Positions 33,253 to 41,359 of a stretch of 64,000 bases of DNA are shown piece by piece. How positions within the stretch are numbered: position 1 is the first letter of the stretch; each line of letters opens with the position of its first letter. This stretch comes from Streptomyces nigra (GTDB taxonomy: Bacteria > Actinomycetota > Actinomycetes > Streptomycetales > Streptomycetaceae), in the NCBI RefSeq assembly GCF_003074055.1, contig NZ_CP029043.1, positions 3,216,501-3,280,500 on the forward strand. The letters are read 5' to 3'. The notes beneath the pieces were generated by a model. It did not search any database. It had not been told where the DNA came from and worked only from the letters and a program-made list of their open reading frames with translations. A program made the translations under genes and the position numbers.

Positions 33253-36200
33253 ATGGACGGGGAACCGCGAGTGCCGGAGCAGAGGCGTCCCGGCTCCTCG
33301 GCGGATGCGGCGGCGCCGGTGACGGCCCTGCGCTTCGGCGTGCTCGGCCCGGTGCGCGCCTGGCGCGGCGAGGAACCCCTCCCCACCGGCTCGCCACAGC
33401 AGCGCGCCCTGCTGGCGGCCCTGTTGCTGCGCGAGGGCCGCACGGCGACCGCGGCGGAGCTGCTCGACGCCCTGTGGGGCGAGGAACCGCCCTCGCAGGC
33501 GCTCGCCGCGGTCCGCACCTACGCGTCGCGGCTGCGCAAGGCGCTGGGCGCCGAGGTCCTGGTCAGCGAGTCCGGCGGCTACGCGATCCGCGGGCTCGGC
33601 GAGGGCGCGCTGGACCTGGCGCAGGCGCAGGAGCTCGCCGCCGACGGCGAGAAGGCGCGGGCCGCCGGGGATCTGTGCCGGGCGCGGGAGCTGCTGGGGC
33701 GGGCGCTGGCACTGTGGGACGGCGAGGCGCTGGCCGGGGTGCCCGGCCCGTACGCGGAGGCCCAGCGGGTCCGGCTCGAGGAGTGGCGGCTGCAGCTCCT
33801 CGAGGCGCGGCTCGACATGGACCTGGAGCAGGGCTGCCACGCGGAGGCCGTCTCCGAACTGACCGCGCTGACCGCGGCGCATCCGCTGCGCGAGCGGCTG
33901 CGGGAGCTGCTGATGCTGGCGCTGTACCGCAGCGGCCGGCAGGCGGAGGCCCTCGCGGTGTACGCCGACACCCGGCGGCTGCTCGCCGACGAGCTGGGCG
34001 TGGACCCGCGGCCCGGTCTGAAGGAGCTCCAGCAGCGCATCCTGCGGGCGGACCCGGCGCTCGCCGAGCCGTCGTCCCCGGCGGCCGAACCGGCGGCGGC
34101 GCCGGTGCGCCCGGCCCAGCTCCCGGCCACCGTGCCGGACTTCACCGGCCGGTCGGCGTTCGTGTCCGAGCTGAGCGAGGTGCTGTCCTCGGCCGAGGGC
34201 CGGGTGATGGCGGTGTCGGCGCTGGCCGGTATCGGCGGGGTGGGCAAGACGACGCTGGCGGTGCACGTCGCCCATCAGTCGCGGGCCGCCTTCCCCGACG
34301 GTCAGCTCTACGTCGATCTCCAGGGCGCCGGTCCGCGCGCCGCCGAGCCGGAGACCGTGCTGGGCTCCTTCCTGCGGGCGCTCGGCACCGCGGACACCGC
34401 GATCCCCGACTCGCTGGAGGAGCGGGCGGCGCTGTACCGGTCGGTGCTGGACGGCCGCCGGGTCCTGGTGCTGCTCGACAACGCGCGGGACGCCGCCCAG
34501 GTACGGCCGCTGCTGCCGGGCACGGACGGGTGCGCGGCGCTGGTGACGTCCCGGGTGCGCATGGTGGACCTCGCGGGCGCCCACCTCGTCGACCTGGACG
34601 TGATGGCGCCGGAGGAGGCGCTGGCCCTCTTCACGAAGATCGTCGGCCAGGAGCGGGTGGCGGCCGAGCGGGAGGCCGCGCTGGACGTGGTCGCGGCGTG
34701 CGGCTTCCTGCCGCTGGCCATCCGGATCGCGGCGTCCCGGCTGGCGGCGCGGCGCACCTGGACGGTGTCCTCGCTCGCCGCGAAGCTCGCCGACGAGCGG
34801 CGCCGGCTGGACGAGCTGCAGGCCGGGGACCTCGCGGTGAAGGCGACGTTCGAGCTGGGGTACGGCGCGCTGGAGCCCGCGCAGGCGCGCGCGTTCCGGC
34901 TGCTGGGCCTCGCGGACGGCCCCGACATCTCGCTGGCGGCGGCCGCGGCGGTGCTGGACCTTCCGGTGGAGGACGCCGAGGACCTGCTGGAGCCGCTGGT
35001 CGACATGTCCCTGCTGGAGTCGGCGGCGCCGGGCCGCTACCGCTTCCACGACCTGGTCCGCCTCTACGCCCGCTCCTGCGCGGAACGCGACGAGCACCCG
35101 CCGGGGGAACGGGAGGCGGCACTGTCGCGGCTGCTGGACTTCTATCTGGCCACGGTCTCCGGGGTCTATCTGATCGAGCGGCCCGGCGACCGGCTGGTGG
35201 ACCACCTGGAGCGGACCGCGTACCCGGGGCTGACGTTCGACAGCCGGCGGGCCGCCCAGGACTGGCTGTACTCCGAGGCCGTGTGCCTGCTGGCCGCGGT
35301 CAGGCAGGCGGCGCGGCCGGGGACGCTGCGCCGGGCCGTGGACATCCTGTGGGCGGCGGTGGACCTGGCGGAGTCCGGCGCCAACTCCAAGGAGTACGAG
35401 ACGGTCGCGACGCTGCTGCGGGATGTAGCCGAGCGCGCCGGCGACCCGCGCTCGGAGGGCCGGGCGCTCACCGCGCTGGCCTTCGTGCACCACATCTCCG
35501 GCAGCCGCTTCGACGTGGCGCTGCAGGAGGCGCGGCGGGCGACGGAGCTGGCCGGCCAGGCCGACGACCCGCTCACCGGCTGCTGGGCGTCGAACATCAG
35601 CGGGGTGGTCGAGCTCTACCAGAGCCGGCACGACGAGGGCGAGGCGCACTTCACCGCCACCATCGAGAACTTCCGCGCGCTCGGGGACCGTCCGGGCGAG
35701 GCGAGCGCCCTGTGCAATCTGTCGCGCATCCACCTGGCGACGGGCCGCACCGCGAGCGCGGTGGCACTGGCCCGCCAGGGCACGGAGATGTACGACGCGA
35801 TGGGGCACGCCCTGAAGGGCGCCAACGGCCGCTACGCCCTGGGGCTGGCGCTCACCCAGAGCGGGCAGCTCGCGGAGGCCACCGAGTGCCTGCGGCAGGC
35901 GCTGCGGGTGTTCCGGGACAGCCGGCAGCGGCTGTGGGAGGGCATGACGCTGTTCCGCCTCGCCGAGGCCGACATCGCCGCGCGGCGCTACGCGCAGGCC
36001 GCCGCCGACGCGGAGACCGCGCTGACCCTGCTGCGGGGCATCGGCGGCGAGTGGCGGCACGGCAACGTCCTGACCGTGCTCGGGCGGGCCCTGGAGGGCA
36101 TCGGGCAGCCCGGCCGCGCCCAGGTCTGCTGGCGGGAGGCGCTCGCCCTGTTCGAGGCGCTCGGCGCACCCGAGGCCCTGGAGGTGCGGAGCCTGCTGAC

Positions 36201-36813
36201 GCCCTCGGCGGCCGCCCGACCCGGGCGGCTCCGCCCGGACGTCCGGGCGTTCATCGTTCGTTTATCGCTGCCCGGCACTCTGATGTGTGCCGGGCCGTCG
36301 CGTCGGGGGGCAGACGGAACGGCGGAGGGCCGGGACCTTAGGGTGAACCGGCCCAGCAGGGCCCGCCCGGCAGCCCTCGGGGGAGCTGCCGGGCGGATCC
36401 TGCTCCTTCAGCACGAAGTCCGTCTCTTTTCAGGGGAGATACCGAGATGTCCGACGAGAACACCACCGACAACGTCCACGCGACCGGCGAGCCGGCCGAC
36501 ACGACGGACAACGTCCACGCCACCACCGAGCCCATCACCACGAAGAACGTGCACGCCACGAGCGAGCCCCTCAAGCCGAAGGGCGACACGGCGGACACGT
36601 CGACGGACAACGTCCACGCCACCGGCGAGCCGGTCTGACCCGCAGACCATCCGGCACGGGGAGACGACCGCGGCGGTGCGGAGGGGGAGCCGTCGCGGTC
36701 GTCGGCGTCAGCCGGGCGCGGGGTCCGCGTCCCGCAGCGCCGCCTTGACCACCTTCCCGCTCGCGTTCCGCGGCAGCCCCGTCACGAACTCCACCCGCCG
36801 CGGAACCTTGTAG
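33253..36813 (+). CDS. afsR: AfsR-type regulator (SARP-BTAD, NB-ARC, TPR) with anomalous 3' read-through
   Basis: The ATG at 33253 is preceded by GAGGGAG. Domains: an N-terminal OmpR-like SARP DNA-binding part (LRFGVLGPVRAWRG, QQRALLAALLL), a BTAD domain (about 115-260), an NB-ARC ATPase with Walker A GIGGVGKTT (Lys332), and C-terminal TPRs to about residue 980. AfsR is phosphorylated by AfsK and activates afsS (established in S. coelicolor, whose AfsR is 993 residues). The frame here has no stop until 36813, giving 1186 codons. The conserved part ends near EVRSLL at 36195, and the rest overlaps the afsS-like gene and the convergent ligase. A TGA at 36197-36199 lies in the +1 frame, so a one-base difference may have removed the true end. 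Confidence 0.82.
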   Translation: MDGEPRVPEQRRPGSSADAAAPVTALRFGVLGPVRAWRGEEPLPTGSPQQRALLAALLLREGRTATAAELLDALWGEEPPSQALAAVRTYASRLRKALGAEVLVSESGGYAIRGLGEGALDLAQAQELAADGEKARAAGDLCRARELLGRALALWDGEALAGVPGPYAEAQRVRLEEWRLQLLEARLDMDLEQGCHAEAVSELTALTAAHPLRERLRELLMLALYRSGRQAEALAVYADTRRLLADELGVDPRPGLKELQQRILRADPALAEPSSPAAEPAAAPVRPAQLPATVPDFTGRSAFVSELSEVLSSAEGRVMAVSALAGIGGVGKTTLAVHVAHQSRAAFPDGQLYVDLQGAGPRAAEPETVLGSFLRALGTADTAIPDSLEERAALYRSVLDGRRVLVLLDNARDAAQVRPLLPGTDGCAALVTSRVRMVDLAGAHLVDLDVMAPEEALALFTKIVGQERVAAEREAALDVVAACGFLPLAIRIAASRLAARRTWTVSSLAAKLADERRRLDELQAGDLAVKATFELGYGALEPAQARAFRLLGLADGPDISLAAAAAVLDLPVEDAEDLLEPLVDMSLLESAAPGRYRFHDLVRLYARSCAERDEHPPGEREAALSRLLDFYLATVSGVYLIERPGDRLVDHLERTAYPGLTFDSRRAAQDWLYSEAVCLLAAVRQAARPGTLRRAVDILWAAVDLAESGANSKEYETVATLLRDVAERAGDPRSEGRALTALAFVHHISGSRFDVALQEARRATELAGQADDPLTGCWASNISGVVELYQSRHDEGEAHFTATIENFRALGDRPGEASALCNLSRIHLATGRTASAVALARQGTEMYDAMGHALKGANGRYALGLALTQSGQLAEATECLRQALRVFRDSRQRLWEGMTLFRLAEADIAARRYAQAAADAETALTLLRGIGGEWRHGNVLTVLGRALEGIGQPGRAQVCWREALALFEALGAPEALEVRSLLTPSAAARPGRLRPDVRAFIVRLSLPGTLMCAGPSRRGADGTAEGRDLRVNRPSRARPAALGGAAGRILLLQHEVRLFSGEIPRCPTRTPPTTSTRPASRPTRRTTSTPPPSPSPRRTCTPRASPSSRRATRRTRRRTTSTPPASRSDPQTIRHGETTAAVRRGSRRGRRRQPGAGSASRSAALTTFPLAFRGSPVTNSTRRGTL
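36248..36284 (+). promoter_or_regulatory. Candidate AfsR-binding direct repeats and promoter of the afsS-like gene
   Basis: CGTTCAT (36248-36254) and CGTTTAT (36259-36265) form a direct repeat with 11-bp periodicity, one helical turn, as expected for SARP proteins, which bind tandem heptamers overlapping the -35 region. CACTCT/TCTGAT near 36277-36284 is a possible -10. AfsR binding at the afsS -35 region is established in S. coelicolor; this site is inferred. Confidence 0.5.
36363..36396 (+). terminator. Strong hairpin between the afsR- and afsS-like genes
   Basis: A 12-bp perfect stem, CCGCCCGGCAGC (36363-36374) with GCTGCCGGGCGG (36385-36396), and a 10-base loop, 50 bp before the afsS-like start. 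It could end afsR transcription or attenuate afsS read-through; it argues against the region being ordinary coding sequence. Confidence 0.65.
36447..36638 (+). CDS. afsS: AfsS-like 63-residue repeat peptide
   Basis: 63 residues, the same length as S. coelicolor AfsS, from the ATG at 36447 (GGGGAGA upstream). It consists of four copies of an 11-residue unit TTDNVHATGEP (residues 6-16, 19-29, 31-41 with Lys for Asp, and 52-62), separated by short polar spacers. AfsS and its sigma-like relatives are small proteins with repeated T-x-x-D-N-H-type units that raise antibiotic production when induced by AfsR (established knowledge). Here an extra Val sits between Asn and His in every repeat. Position directly behind the AfsR-type gene, size and repeats support the assignment. 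It has no cysteines and is probably disordered. Confidence 0.75.
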   Translation: MSDENTTDNVHATGEPADTTDNVHATTEPITTKNVHATSEPLKPKGDTADTSTDNVHATGEPV

Positions 36814-38285
36814 TTCGCCATCTCCCGCCGCGCCCAGGCGATGAGGTCGTCGCCGGTGAGCACGGCTCCCGGCCGGCGGACCACGAACGCCTTGCCGACC
36901 TCGCCGAGCCGCGCGTCCGGGACGCCGATCACGGCGACGTCCGCCACCTGCGGGTGCAGCCCGAGGGTCCGCTCGATCTCCGCCGGGTAGGCGTTGAAGC
37001 CGCCGACGATGAACATGTCCTTCAGCCGGTCGGTGATCCGCAGATTGCCCGCCGTGTCGAGCACGCCGACGTCCCCGGTCCGCAGCCAGCCGTCGGCGGT
37101 CAGCACCTCGGCCGTCGCCGCCGCGTCCTCGTAGTAGCCGCGCATCACGTTGAAGCCGCGCACCAGGACCTCGCCGGGCTCGCCGGGCGGGGCCTCCACC
37201 CGGACCTCGGTGCCGGGGATCGCCCGGCCGGACGTCGTCGCGATCACCGCCGGGTCGTCGCCGCGCCGGCACATCGTGACCAGACCCCCGGCCTCGGAGA
37301 GTCCGTAGGCGGTGAGGACCGTCTCCACCCCCAGTTCGCCGCGCAGCCGTTCCACCAGCCGCAGCGGGACGACCGCCGCGCCGGTCACCACCAGGCGCAG
37401 CGCGGACAGGTCGTGGCTGTCGCGGGCCGGGTGGTCGAGCAGCGACTGGTGCAGGGTGGGCGGCCCCGGCAGCACCGAGACGCGTTCGGCCGCGATGTTG
37501 GCGAGGGCCGTCTCCACGTCGAACACCGGCTGCGGGATCATCGTCGCTCCCCGCATCAGGCAGGCGATCACCCCGGCCTTGTAGCCGAAGGTGTGGAAGA
37601 AGGGGTTGACGATCAGGTAGCGGTCGCCGTGCCGCAGGCCCGCCAGGTCGCTCCAGACCGCGTAGGCCCGCAGCGTCTGCGCGTGGGTGATCACCACGCC
37701 CTTGGGGCGGCCGGTCGTCCCGGACGTGAACACGATGTCCGAGGGCCGGGAGCCCTCGACGGCCGCCGCGCGCGCCCGCACCCGTGCCGCGCTCACGGTG
37801 TCGCCGCCCGCGAGGAAGTCCTTCCAGGTGCGGTAGTCCGCGGGGGCGTCCTCCGCGAGCACGACGACCTGCTCCAGCGCGGGCAGCCCGGGCCCCCCGG
37901 CGAGCGCGCGGCGCAGCGAGGCCACGTACGAGGTGCCGAGGAAGGTGCCCGTGACGAACAGCAGCCGGGCGCCGCTTCGGCGCAGCACGTCGGCCGCCTC
38001 GGCGCCCTTGAATCGGGTGTTCAGCGGCACCAGCACCGCGCCCGCCGAGACGGCGCCGAGCGCGGACACGATCCAGGCGGGCGAGTTGGGGGCCCACAGG
38101 GCGACCCGGTCGCCGGGCCGGACGCCCGCGGTGATGCAGGCGGCGGCAGCGCGCTCGACCCGGGCGCCGAGCTCGGCGTAGGTGATCCGGGTGCGGCCCT
38201 CGACGACGGCCTCGGTGTCCGCGTACCGGGCGGCCGCGGCCCGTACGAGTTCCGGAACGCTGCCCCACTCCACGTCACCGTCCAC
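36708..38285 (-). CDS. AMP-forming acyl-CoA synthetase (FadD3-like)
   Basis: About 525 residues from a GTG at 38285 (GGGAGG five bases upstream). A start at 38363 would put operator sites 4 and 5 inside the gene and is rejected. ANL-family ligase with the phosphate loop TSGTTGRPKGV, AYGLSEAGGLVTM, DGWLRTGDVG, the hinge ITDRLKDMFIVGGFNAYP and the C-terminal Lys region RNASGKVVKAALR. The N-terminal half (NSPAWIVSALGAVSAG, PLNTRFKG, TGTFLGTSYV) most resembles FadD3-type ligases that activate propionate side chains of cyclic acids in steroid breakdown. It probably makes the CoA thioester that feeds the other regulon enzymes. It is divergent from the thiolase operon. Confidence 0.9.
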   Translation of the reverse strand: MDGDVEWGSVPELVRAAAARYADTEAVVEGRTRITYAELGARVERAAAACITAGVRPGDRVALWAPNSPAWIVSALGAVSAGAVLVPLNTRFKGAEAADVLRRSGARLLFVTGTFLGTSYVASLRRALAGGPGLPALEQVVVLAEDAPADYRTWKDFLAGGDTVSAARVRARAAAVEGSRPSDIVFTSGTTGRPKGVVITHAQTLRAYAVWSDLAGLRHGDRYLIVNPFFHTFGYKAGVIACLMRGATMIPQPVFDVETALANIAAERVSVLPGPPTLHQSLLDHPARDSHDLSALRLVVTGAAVVPLRLVERLRGELGVETVLTAYGLSEAGGLVTMCRRGDDPAVIATTSGRAIPGTEVRVEAPPGEPGEVLVRGFNVMRGYYEDAAATAEVLTADGWLRTGDVGVLDTAGNLRITDRLKDMFIVGGFNAYPAEIERTLGLHPQVADVAVIGVPDARLGEVGKAFVVRRPGAVLTGDDLIAWARREMANYKVPRRVEFVTGLPRNASGKVVKAALRDADPAPG

Positions 38286-38304
38286 CACGGCCTCCCGCAC
38301 CACT

Positions 38305-38323
38305 AGCTGACTGACCGTCAGAT
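38305..38323. promoter_or_regulatory. CTGACG-N3-CGTCAG operator, site 4
   Basis: CTGACT GAC CGTCAG core (one mismatch in the left arm) between the divergent ligase and thiolase genes; it sits on the ligase side. Confidence 0.7.
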
Positions 38324-38331
38324 TAGCTGTA

Positions 38332-38350
38332 ATCTGACGAACTGTCAGCA
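38332..38350. promoter_or_regulatory. CTGACG-N3-CGTCAG operator, site 5
   Basis: ATCTGACG AAC TGTCAG core (one mismatch in the right arm), 27 bp centre to centre from site 4, and about 30 bp before the thiolase start. The pair suggests separate control of each divergent promoter. Confidence 0.7.
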
Positions 38351-38380
38351 ACCGTTCCGGCACCCGGAGGTGGGCACGGC

Positions 38381-39538
38381 ATGACGTCAGGCACCGGCCT
38401 CAAGGACGCCACGGCGATCGTCGGCATCGGGCAGACCCCCTTCGCCCGGCACCTCGCGGACGACGAGCGGACCCTCGCCTGCCGTGCCGTGCTCGCCGCC
38501 CTCGACGACGCCGGGATCGCGCCCGGCGAGGTCGACGCGCTGGCCTCGTACACGATGGAGGACACCGACGAGGTCGAGCTGGCGAAGGCCGTCGGCCTCG
38601 GCGACCTCACCTACTTCGGCAGGGTCGGCTACGGCGGCGGCGGTTCCTGCGCGACCGTCGCGCATCTGGCCGCCGCCATCGCCACCGGGCAGGCGTCGGT
38701 CGGCGTCGCCTGGCGGTCCCGCAAACGCGGCAGCGGCCCCCGGCCGTGGCGGAACACGACCGCGCAGCTGCCCACCCCGGCCCAGTGGACACGGCCGTAC
38801 GGCCTGCTGCGGCCGGTCGACGAGATCGCCATGCTCGCCCGCCGCTACATGCACGAGTACGGCGCCACCCGTGACCACCTCTTCAACGTCGCCCTCGCCT
38901 GCCGCAACCGCGCCAACCAGAACCCGGCCGCGATCATGTACGACCGCCCGCTGACCCGCGAGATGTACATGACCTCGCGCTGGATCAGCGAGCCCCTGTG
39001 CCTGTACGACAACTGCCTGGAGACCGACGGCGCCCTCGCCTGTGTGATCGTCGGCCGCGAGCGCGCCCGCGACTGCCGGCGGACCCCCGTGTACGTGCAC
39101 GCGGCCGCTCAGGGCCTGCCCGCCCAGCACCACGGCATGGTCAACTACTGGAACGACGACCCGCTCACCGGCCCCGCCTGGACGGCCGCCCGGCATCTGT
39201 GGAAGCACGCCGACCTCACCCCCCAGGACGTGGACGTCGCCCAGATCTACGACGCGTTCACCGCGCTCGTCCCGCTCTCCCTGGAGGGCTACGGGTTCTG
39301 CGCGCGGGGCGAGGGCGGGGCGTTCACCGAGGGCGGCGCCCTGGAGACCGGCGGACGGCTCCCGCTCAACACGGGCGGCGGCGGCCTCAGCGAGGCGTAC
39401 GTCCACGGCTTCAACCTGATCAACGAGGGCGTCAAGCAGCTGCGCGGCACCAGCACCGCACAGGTCCCCGGCGCCGCCACCTGCCTCGTCACCGCGGGCG
39501 AGGGCGTCCCCACCTCCGCGCTGCTTCTGAGGAGTTGA
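38381..39538 (+). CDS. Thiolase-like lipid-transfer protein (acyl-CoA aldolase type)
   Basis: 385 residues (GGAGG upstream of the ATG). It belongs to the thiolase-fold SCP-x/Ltp group: TAIVGIGQTPFAR, GGGGSCATVAHLAAAIATG, QIYDAFTALVPLSLEGYGFC and the C-terminal NTGGGGLSEAYVHGFNLINEG. Members followed by a DUF35 protein form heteromeric acyl-CoA aldolases, such as Ltp2-ChsH2 in steroid side-chain cleavage, performing retro-aldol cleavage instead of CoA thiolysis (established for that system). Here the DUF35 partner follows by six bases, so an aldolase is the most likely function. Operon: thiolase, DUF35, enoyl-CoA hydratase. Confidence 0.9.
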   Translation: MTSGTGLKDATAIVGIGQTPFARHLADDERTLACRAVLAALDDAGIAPGEVDALASYTMEDTDEVELAKAVGLGDLTYFGRVGYGGGGSCATVAHLAAAIATGQASVGVAWRSRKRGSGPRPWRNTTAQLPTPAQWTRPYGLLRPVDEIAMLARRYMHEYGATRDHLFNVALACRNRANQNPAAIMYDRPLTREMYMTSRWISEPLCLYDNCLETDGALACVIVGRERARDCRRTPVYVHAAAQGLPAQHHGMVNYWNDDPLTGPAWTAARHLWKHADLTPQDVDVAQIYDAFTALVPLSLEGYGFCARGEGGAFTEGGALETGGRLPLNTGGGGLSEAYVHGFNLINEGVKQLRGTSTAQVPGAATCLVTAGEGVPTSALLLRS

Positions 39539-39544
39539 CCGCCG

Positions 39545-39961
39545 ATGCTGTCCCCCGTCACCGACGCCGACGGCGCCCCCTTCTGGGAGTACGCCGCCCG
39601 GGGCGAGCTGCGGGTGCAGACCTGCGGCGCCTGCGCCGAGCCCCGCTTCCCGCCCCGGCCCTGCTGCCCGCACTGCCAGTCCTTCGCGAGCGAGTGGCGG
39701 CTCATGAGCGGACACGGGCGGATCTGGTCGTACGTCGTCCCCCACCCGCCCCTGCTGCCGGACTACGCGGAGCTGGCCCCGTACAACGTGGTGGTCGTCG
39801 CGCTCGCCGACGCGCCCCGGATCCGGCTCGTCGGCAACGTCGTCGCCGGTCCCGGCGCGGCCCTGAACTCCGTGCCGCCGGAACTGATCCGTATCGGCGC
39901 CCGGGTCCGGGCGGTGTTCGACGGCACGGGGCTGCCGCGCTGGACGCTGGAGCGGCCATGA
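39545..39961 (+). CDS. Zn-ribbon/OB-fold (DUF35) protein
   Basis: 138 residues. The rubredoxin-like zinc ribbon is CGAC (residues about 28-31) and CCPHC, followed by the OB-fold with GRIWSYVVPHPPLLPDY and the C-terminal IRIGARVRAVFDG. DUF35 proteins bind acyl-CoA and associate with thiolase-like partners. It is translationally coupled: its stop overlaps the next ATG as ATGA. It serves as the presumed small subunit of the preceding thiolase-like aldolase. A second, separate DUF35 gene occurs at 51739. Confidence 0.92.
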   Translation: MLSPVTDADGAPFWEYAARGELRVQTCGACAEPRFPPRPCCPHCQSFASEWRLMSGHGRIWSYVVPHPPLLPDYAELAPYNVVVVALADAPRIRLVGNVVAGPGAALNSVPPELIRIGARVRAVFDGTGLPRWTLERP

Positions 39962-40728
39962 GCCTGGACGTGCGCGTCGACAAGGACACCGGGGTCGCCG
40001 TGGTCACCCTGGACCGGCCCGGACGGCTCAACGCGCTCGACCTGGCCACCCGGGACGAACTGGTCGACACCTGGCGGCGGATGCGGTTCGACGACACCGT
40101 CCGGGCCGTCGTCCTGACCGGTGCCGGCGAGCGGGCGTTCTGCACCGGCCTGGACCGGGACACCGTGGTGCCGCAGCCCGACTCCCCGTACATGACGGAC
40201 GATCCGCTGCTGCGGGCCGGACCCAAGTCCAACGACCTGTGGAAGCCGGTGATCGCCGCCGTGCGGGGCATGGCCTGCGGCGGTGCCTTCTATCTGCTCG
40301 GTGAGAGCGACTTCCTCGTCGCCGACCCGACCGCCACCTTCTTCGACCCGCACACCACGTACGGCATGGTCAGCGCCTACGAGTCCATGCTGATGGCGCT
40401 GCGCATGCCGCACGGGGAGGCGGCCCGGATGGCGCTGATGGGCTCCGCGGAACGGCTGGGCGCGCGACGGGCCCACGAGATCGGGCTGATCTCCGAACTC
40501 ACGGCCACGGGTGAGGCGTTGCCCGTGGCCGTCGAGCGTGCGACGGTGATCGCCGGGTATCCGCCGGAGGGTGTGCAGGGCACCGTGCGGGCGCTGTGGG
40601 CGGCCCGGGAGGCCGCCCTCGACCGCGCCTTCGCGCAGGCCCCGCATCTGATCGCGCTCGGCAATCTGCCGGGCGAGCGGCAGGAGGAGCTGTTCCGCAC
40701 CCGCGGCCGCGCGTTCCGGACCCGGTGA
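39958..40728 (+). CDS. Enoyl-CoA hydratase/isomerase family protein
   Basis: 256 residues. Crotonase fold: VTLDRPGRLNALD, the first oxyanion-hole block GAGERAFCTGLD, and the second, AAVRGMACGGAFYLL. The residues that usually hold the hydratase glutamates read DFLVADPTATFFDPHTTYGMV; the acidic positions are not the standard pair, so hydratase, isomerase and C-C hydrolase activity all remain possible. It ends seven bases before a convergent gene. It is the third gene of the operon under operator sites 4 and 5. Confidence 0.9.
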   Translation: MSLDVRVDKDTGVAVVTLDRPGRLNALDLATRDELVDTWRRMRFDDTVRAVVLTGAGERAFCTGLDRDTVVPQPDSPYMTDDPLLRAGPKSNDLWKPVIAAVRGMACGGAFYLLGESDFLVADPTATFFDPHTTYGMVSAYESMLMALRMPHGEAARMALMGSAERLGARRAHEIGLISELTATGEALPVAVERATVIAGYPPEGVQGTVRALWAAREAALDRAFAQAPHLIALGNLPGERQEELFRTRGRAFRTR

Positions 40729-40734
40729 CAGCCC

Positions 40735-41250
40735 TCAGTACGAGTCGGCCATGCGCAGGGCCTCGCCCAGCACGCAGGTGCCGCTGCCGGTGGCCTGAGT
40801 GCGGGCCGTGACGTCGACCGACTCGGTGGCGCCCGGCTCGACGGTCAGGATGCCGGAGGTCTGCTCGTCCAGCTCACCGCCCCCGGCGTCCTTGAACGTG
40901 ACCGTGAAGGTGTACGAGTACGTCCGCAGCGCGTCACTGTTGGTGGCGCCCACCCGGGCGACGAGCCCGCGCTCCGGGTCGTTCTCACAGCGGACGATCT
41001 TGACGTCACGGGTCTCCGCGGAGCCCGGGCCCTCGCTGGTCTGCGCACCGCCGCCCGAGGTGGACCCGGTGTCGTAGTCGTCATCGTCGTCGTAGTGGGT
41101 GCTGCCGCCCCCGCTGCCACCGGAGCTCGACGAGGAGCTGCTGGACGAGTCCGAGCCGCTGCAGCCACCGCCGCTGGAGTGCCGGGCCCCGGTCAGTGCG
41201 ACGACGACTCCGACGAACACGGCCACCGCGCGGACATGGCGAAGCTTCAC
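40735..41250 (-). CDS. Exported Ser/Gly/Asp-rich protein (SCO4424-like position)
   Basis: 171 residues from the GTG at 41250; a TTG at 41259 is possible. The hydrophobic start AVAVFVGVVVALTGA is a signal peptide. A Ser/Gly and Asp/Tyr-rich linker follows (about 29-75, with eight to nine consecutive Ser). The C-terminal 95 residues look like a small beta-sandwich: KIVRCENDPERGLVARVGATNSD, YTFTVTFKDAGG, VEPGATESVDV, as in FxLYD-type domains that carry extracytoplasmic sensing or structural roles. It contains two Cys that may pair. It lies downstream of afsK on the same strand, with a hairpin between them. Confidence 0.7.
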   Translation of the reverse strand: MKLRHVRAVAVFVGVVVALTGARHSSGGGCSGSDSSSSSSSSSGGSGGGSTHYDDDDDYDTGSTSGGGAQTSEGPGSAETRDVKIVRCENDPERGLVARVGATNSDALRTYSYTFTVTFKDAGGGELDEQTSGILTVEPGATESVDVTARTQATGSGTCVLGEALRMADSY

Positions 41251-41301
41251 TGGTGTCAACCCCCGTTGAATTTGAGCGTGAGCACGTCACGGTAGCAGCC
41301 G

Positions 41302-41323
41302 GTGAGCGCCGGAAAGCGCTCAC
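41302..41323 (-). terminator. Hairpin after afsK
   Basis: GTGAGCGC (41302-41309) with GCGCTCAC (41316-41323), a perfect 8-bp stem with a 6-base loop, 37 bases past the afsK stop. Confidence 0.6.
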
Positions 41324-41359
41324 TTGGCGTGACCCCTCGTGCAGGACCCGTGAAGGCGC

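Noticed and set aside
31954..36060. A very long minus-strand open frame (over 1300 codons) antisense to the AfsR-type gene
   Set aside because: It is a shadow: high third-position GC removes stops on the opposite strand. Its translation is Arg/Gly/Pro-rich and lacks motifs, while the plus strand encodes clear SARP, NB-ARC and TPR domains.
38286..38363. Upstream start (38363) for the acyl-CoA ligase
   Set aside because: It would place operator sites 4 and 5 inside the coding sequence, and the added residues (TVRQITANLTVSQ) merely translate the operators. Starts at 38285-38303 fit better.
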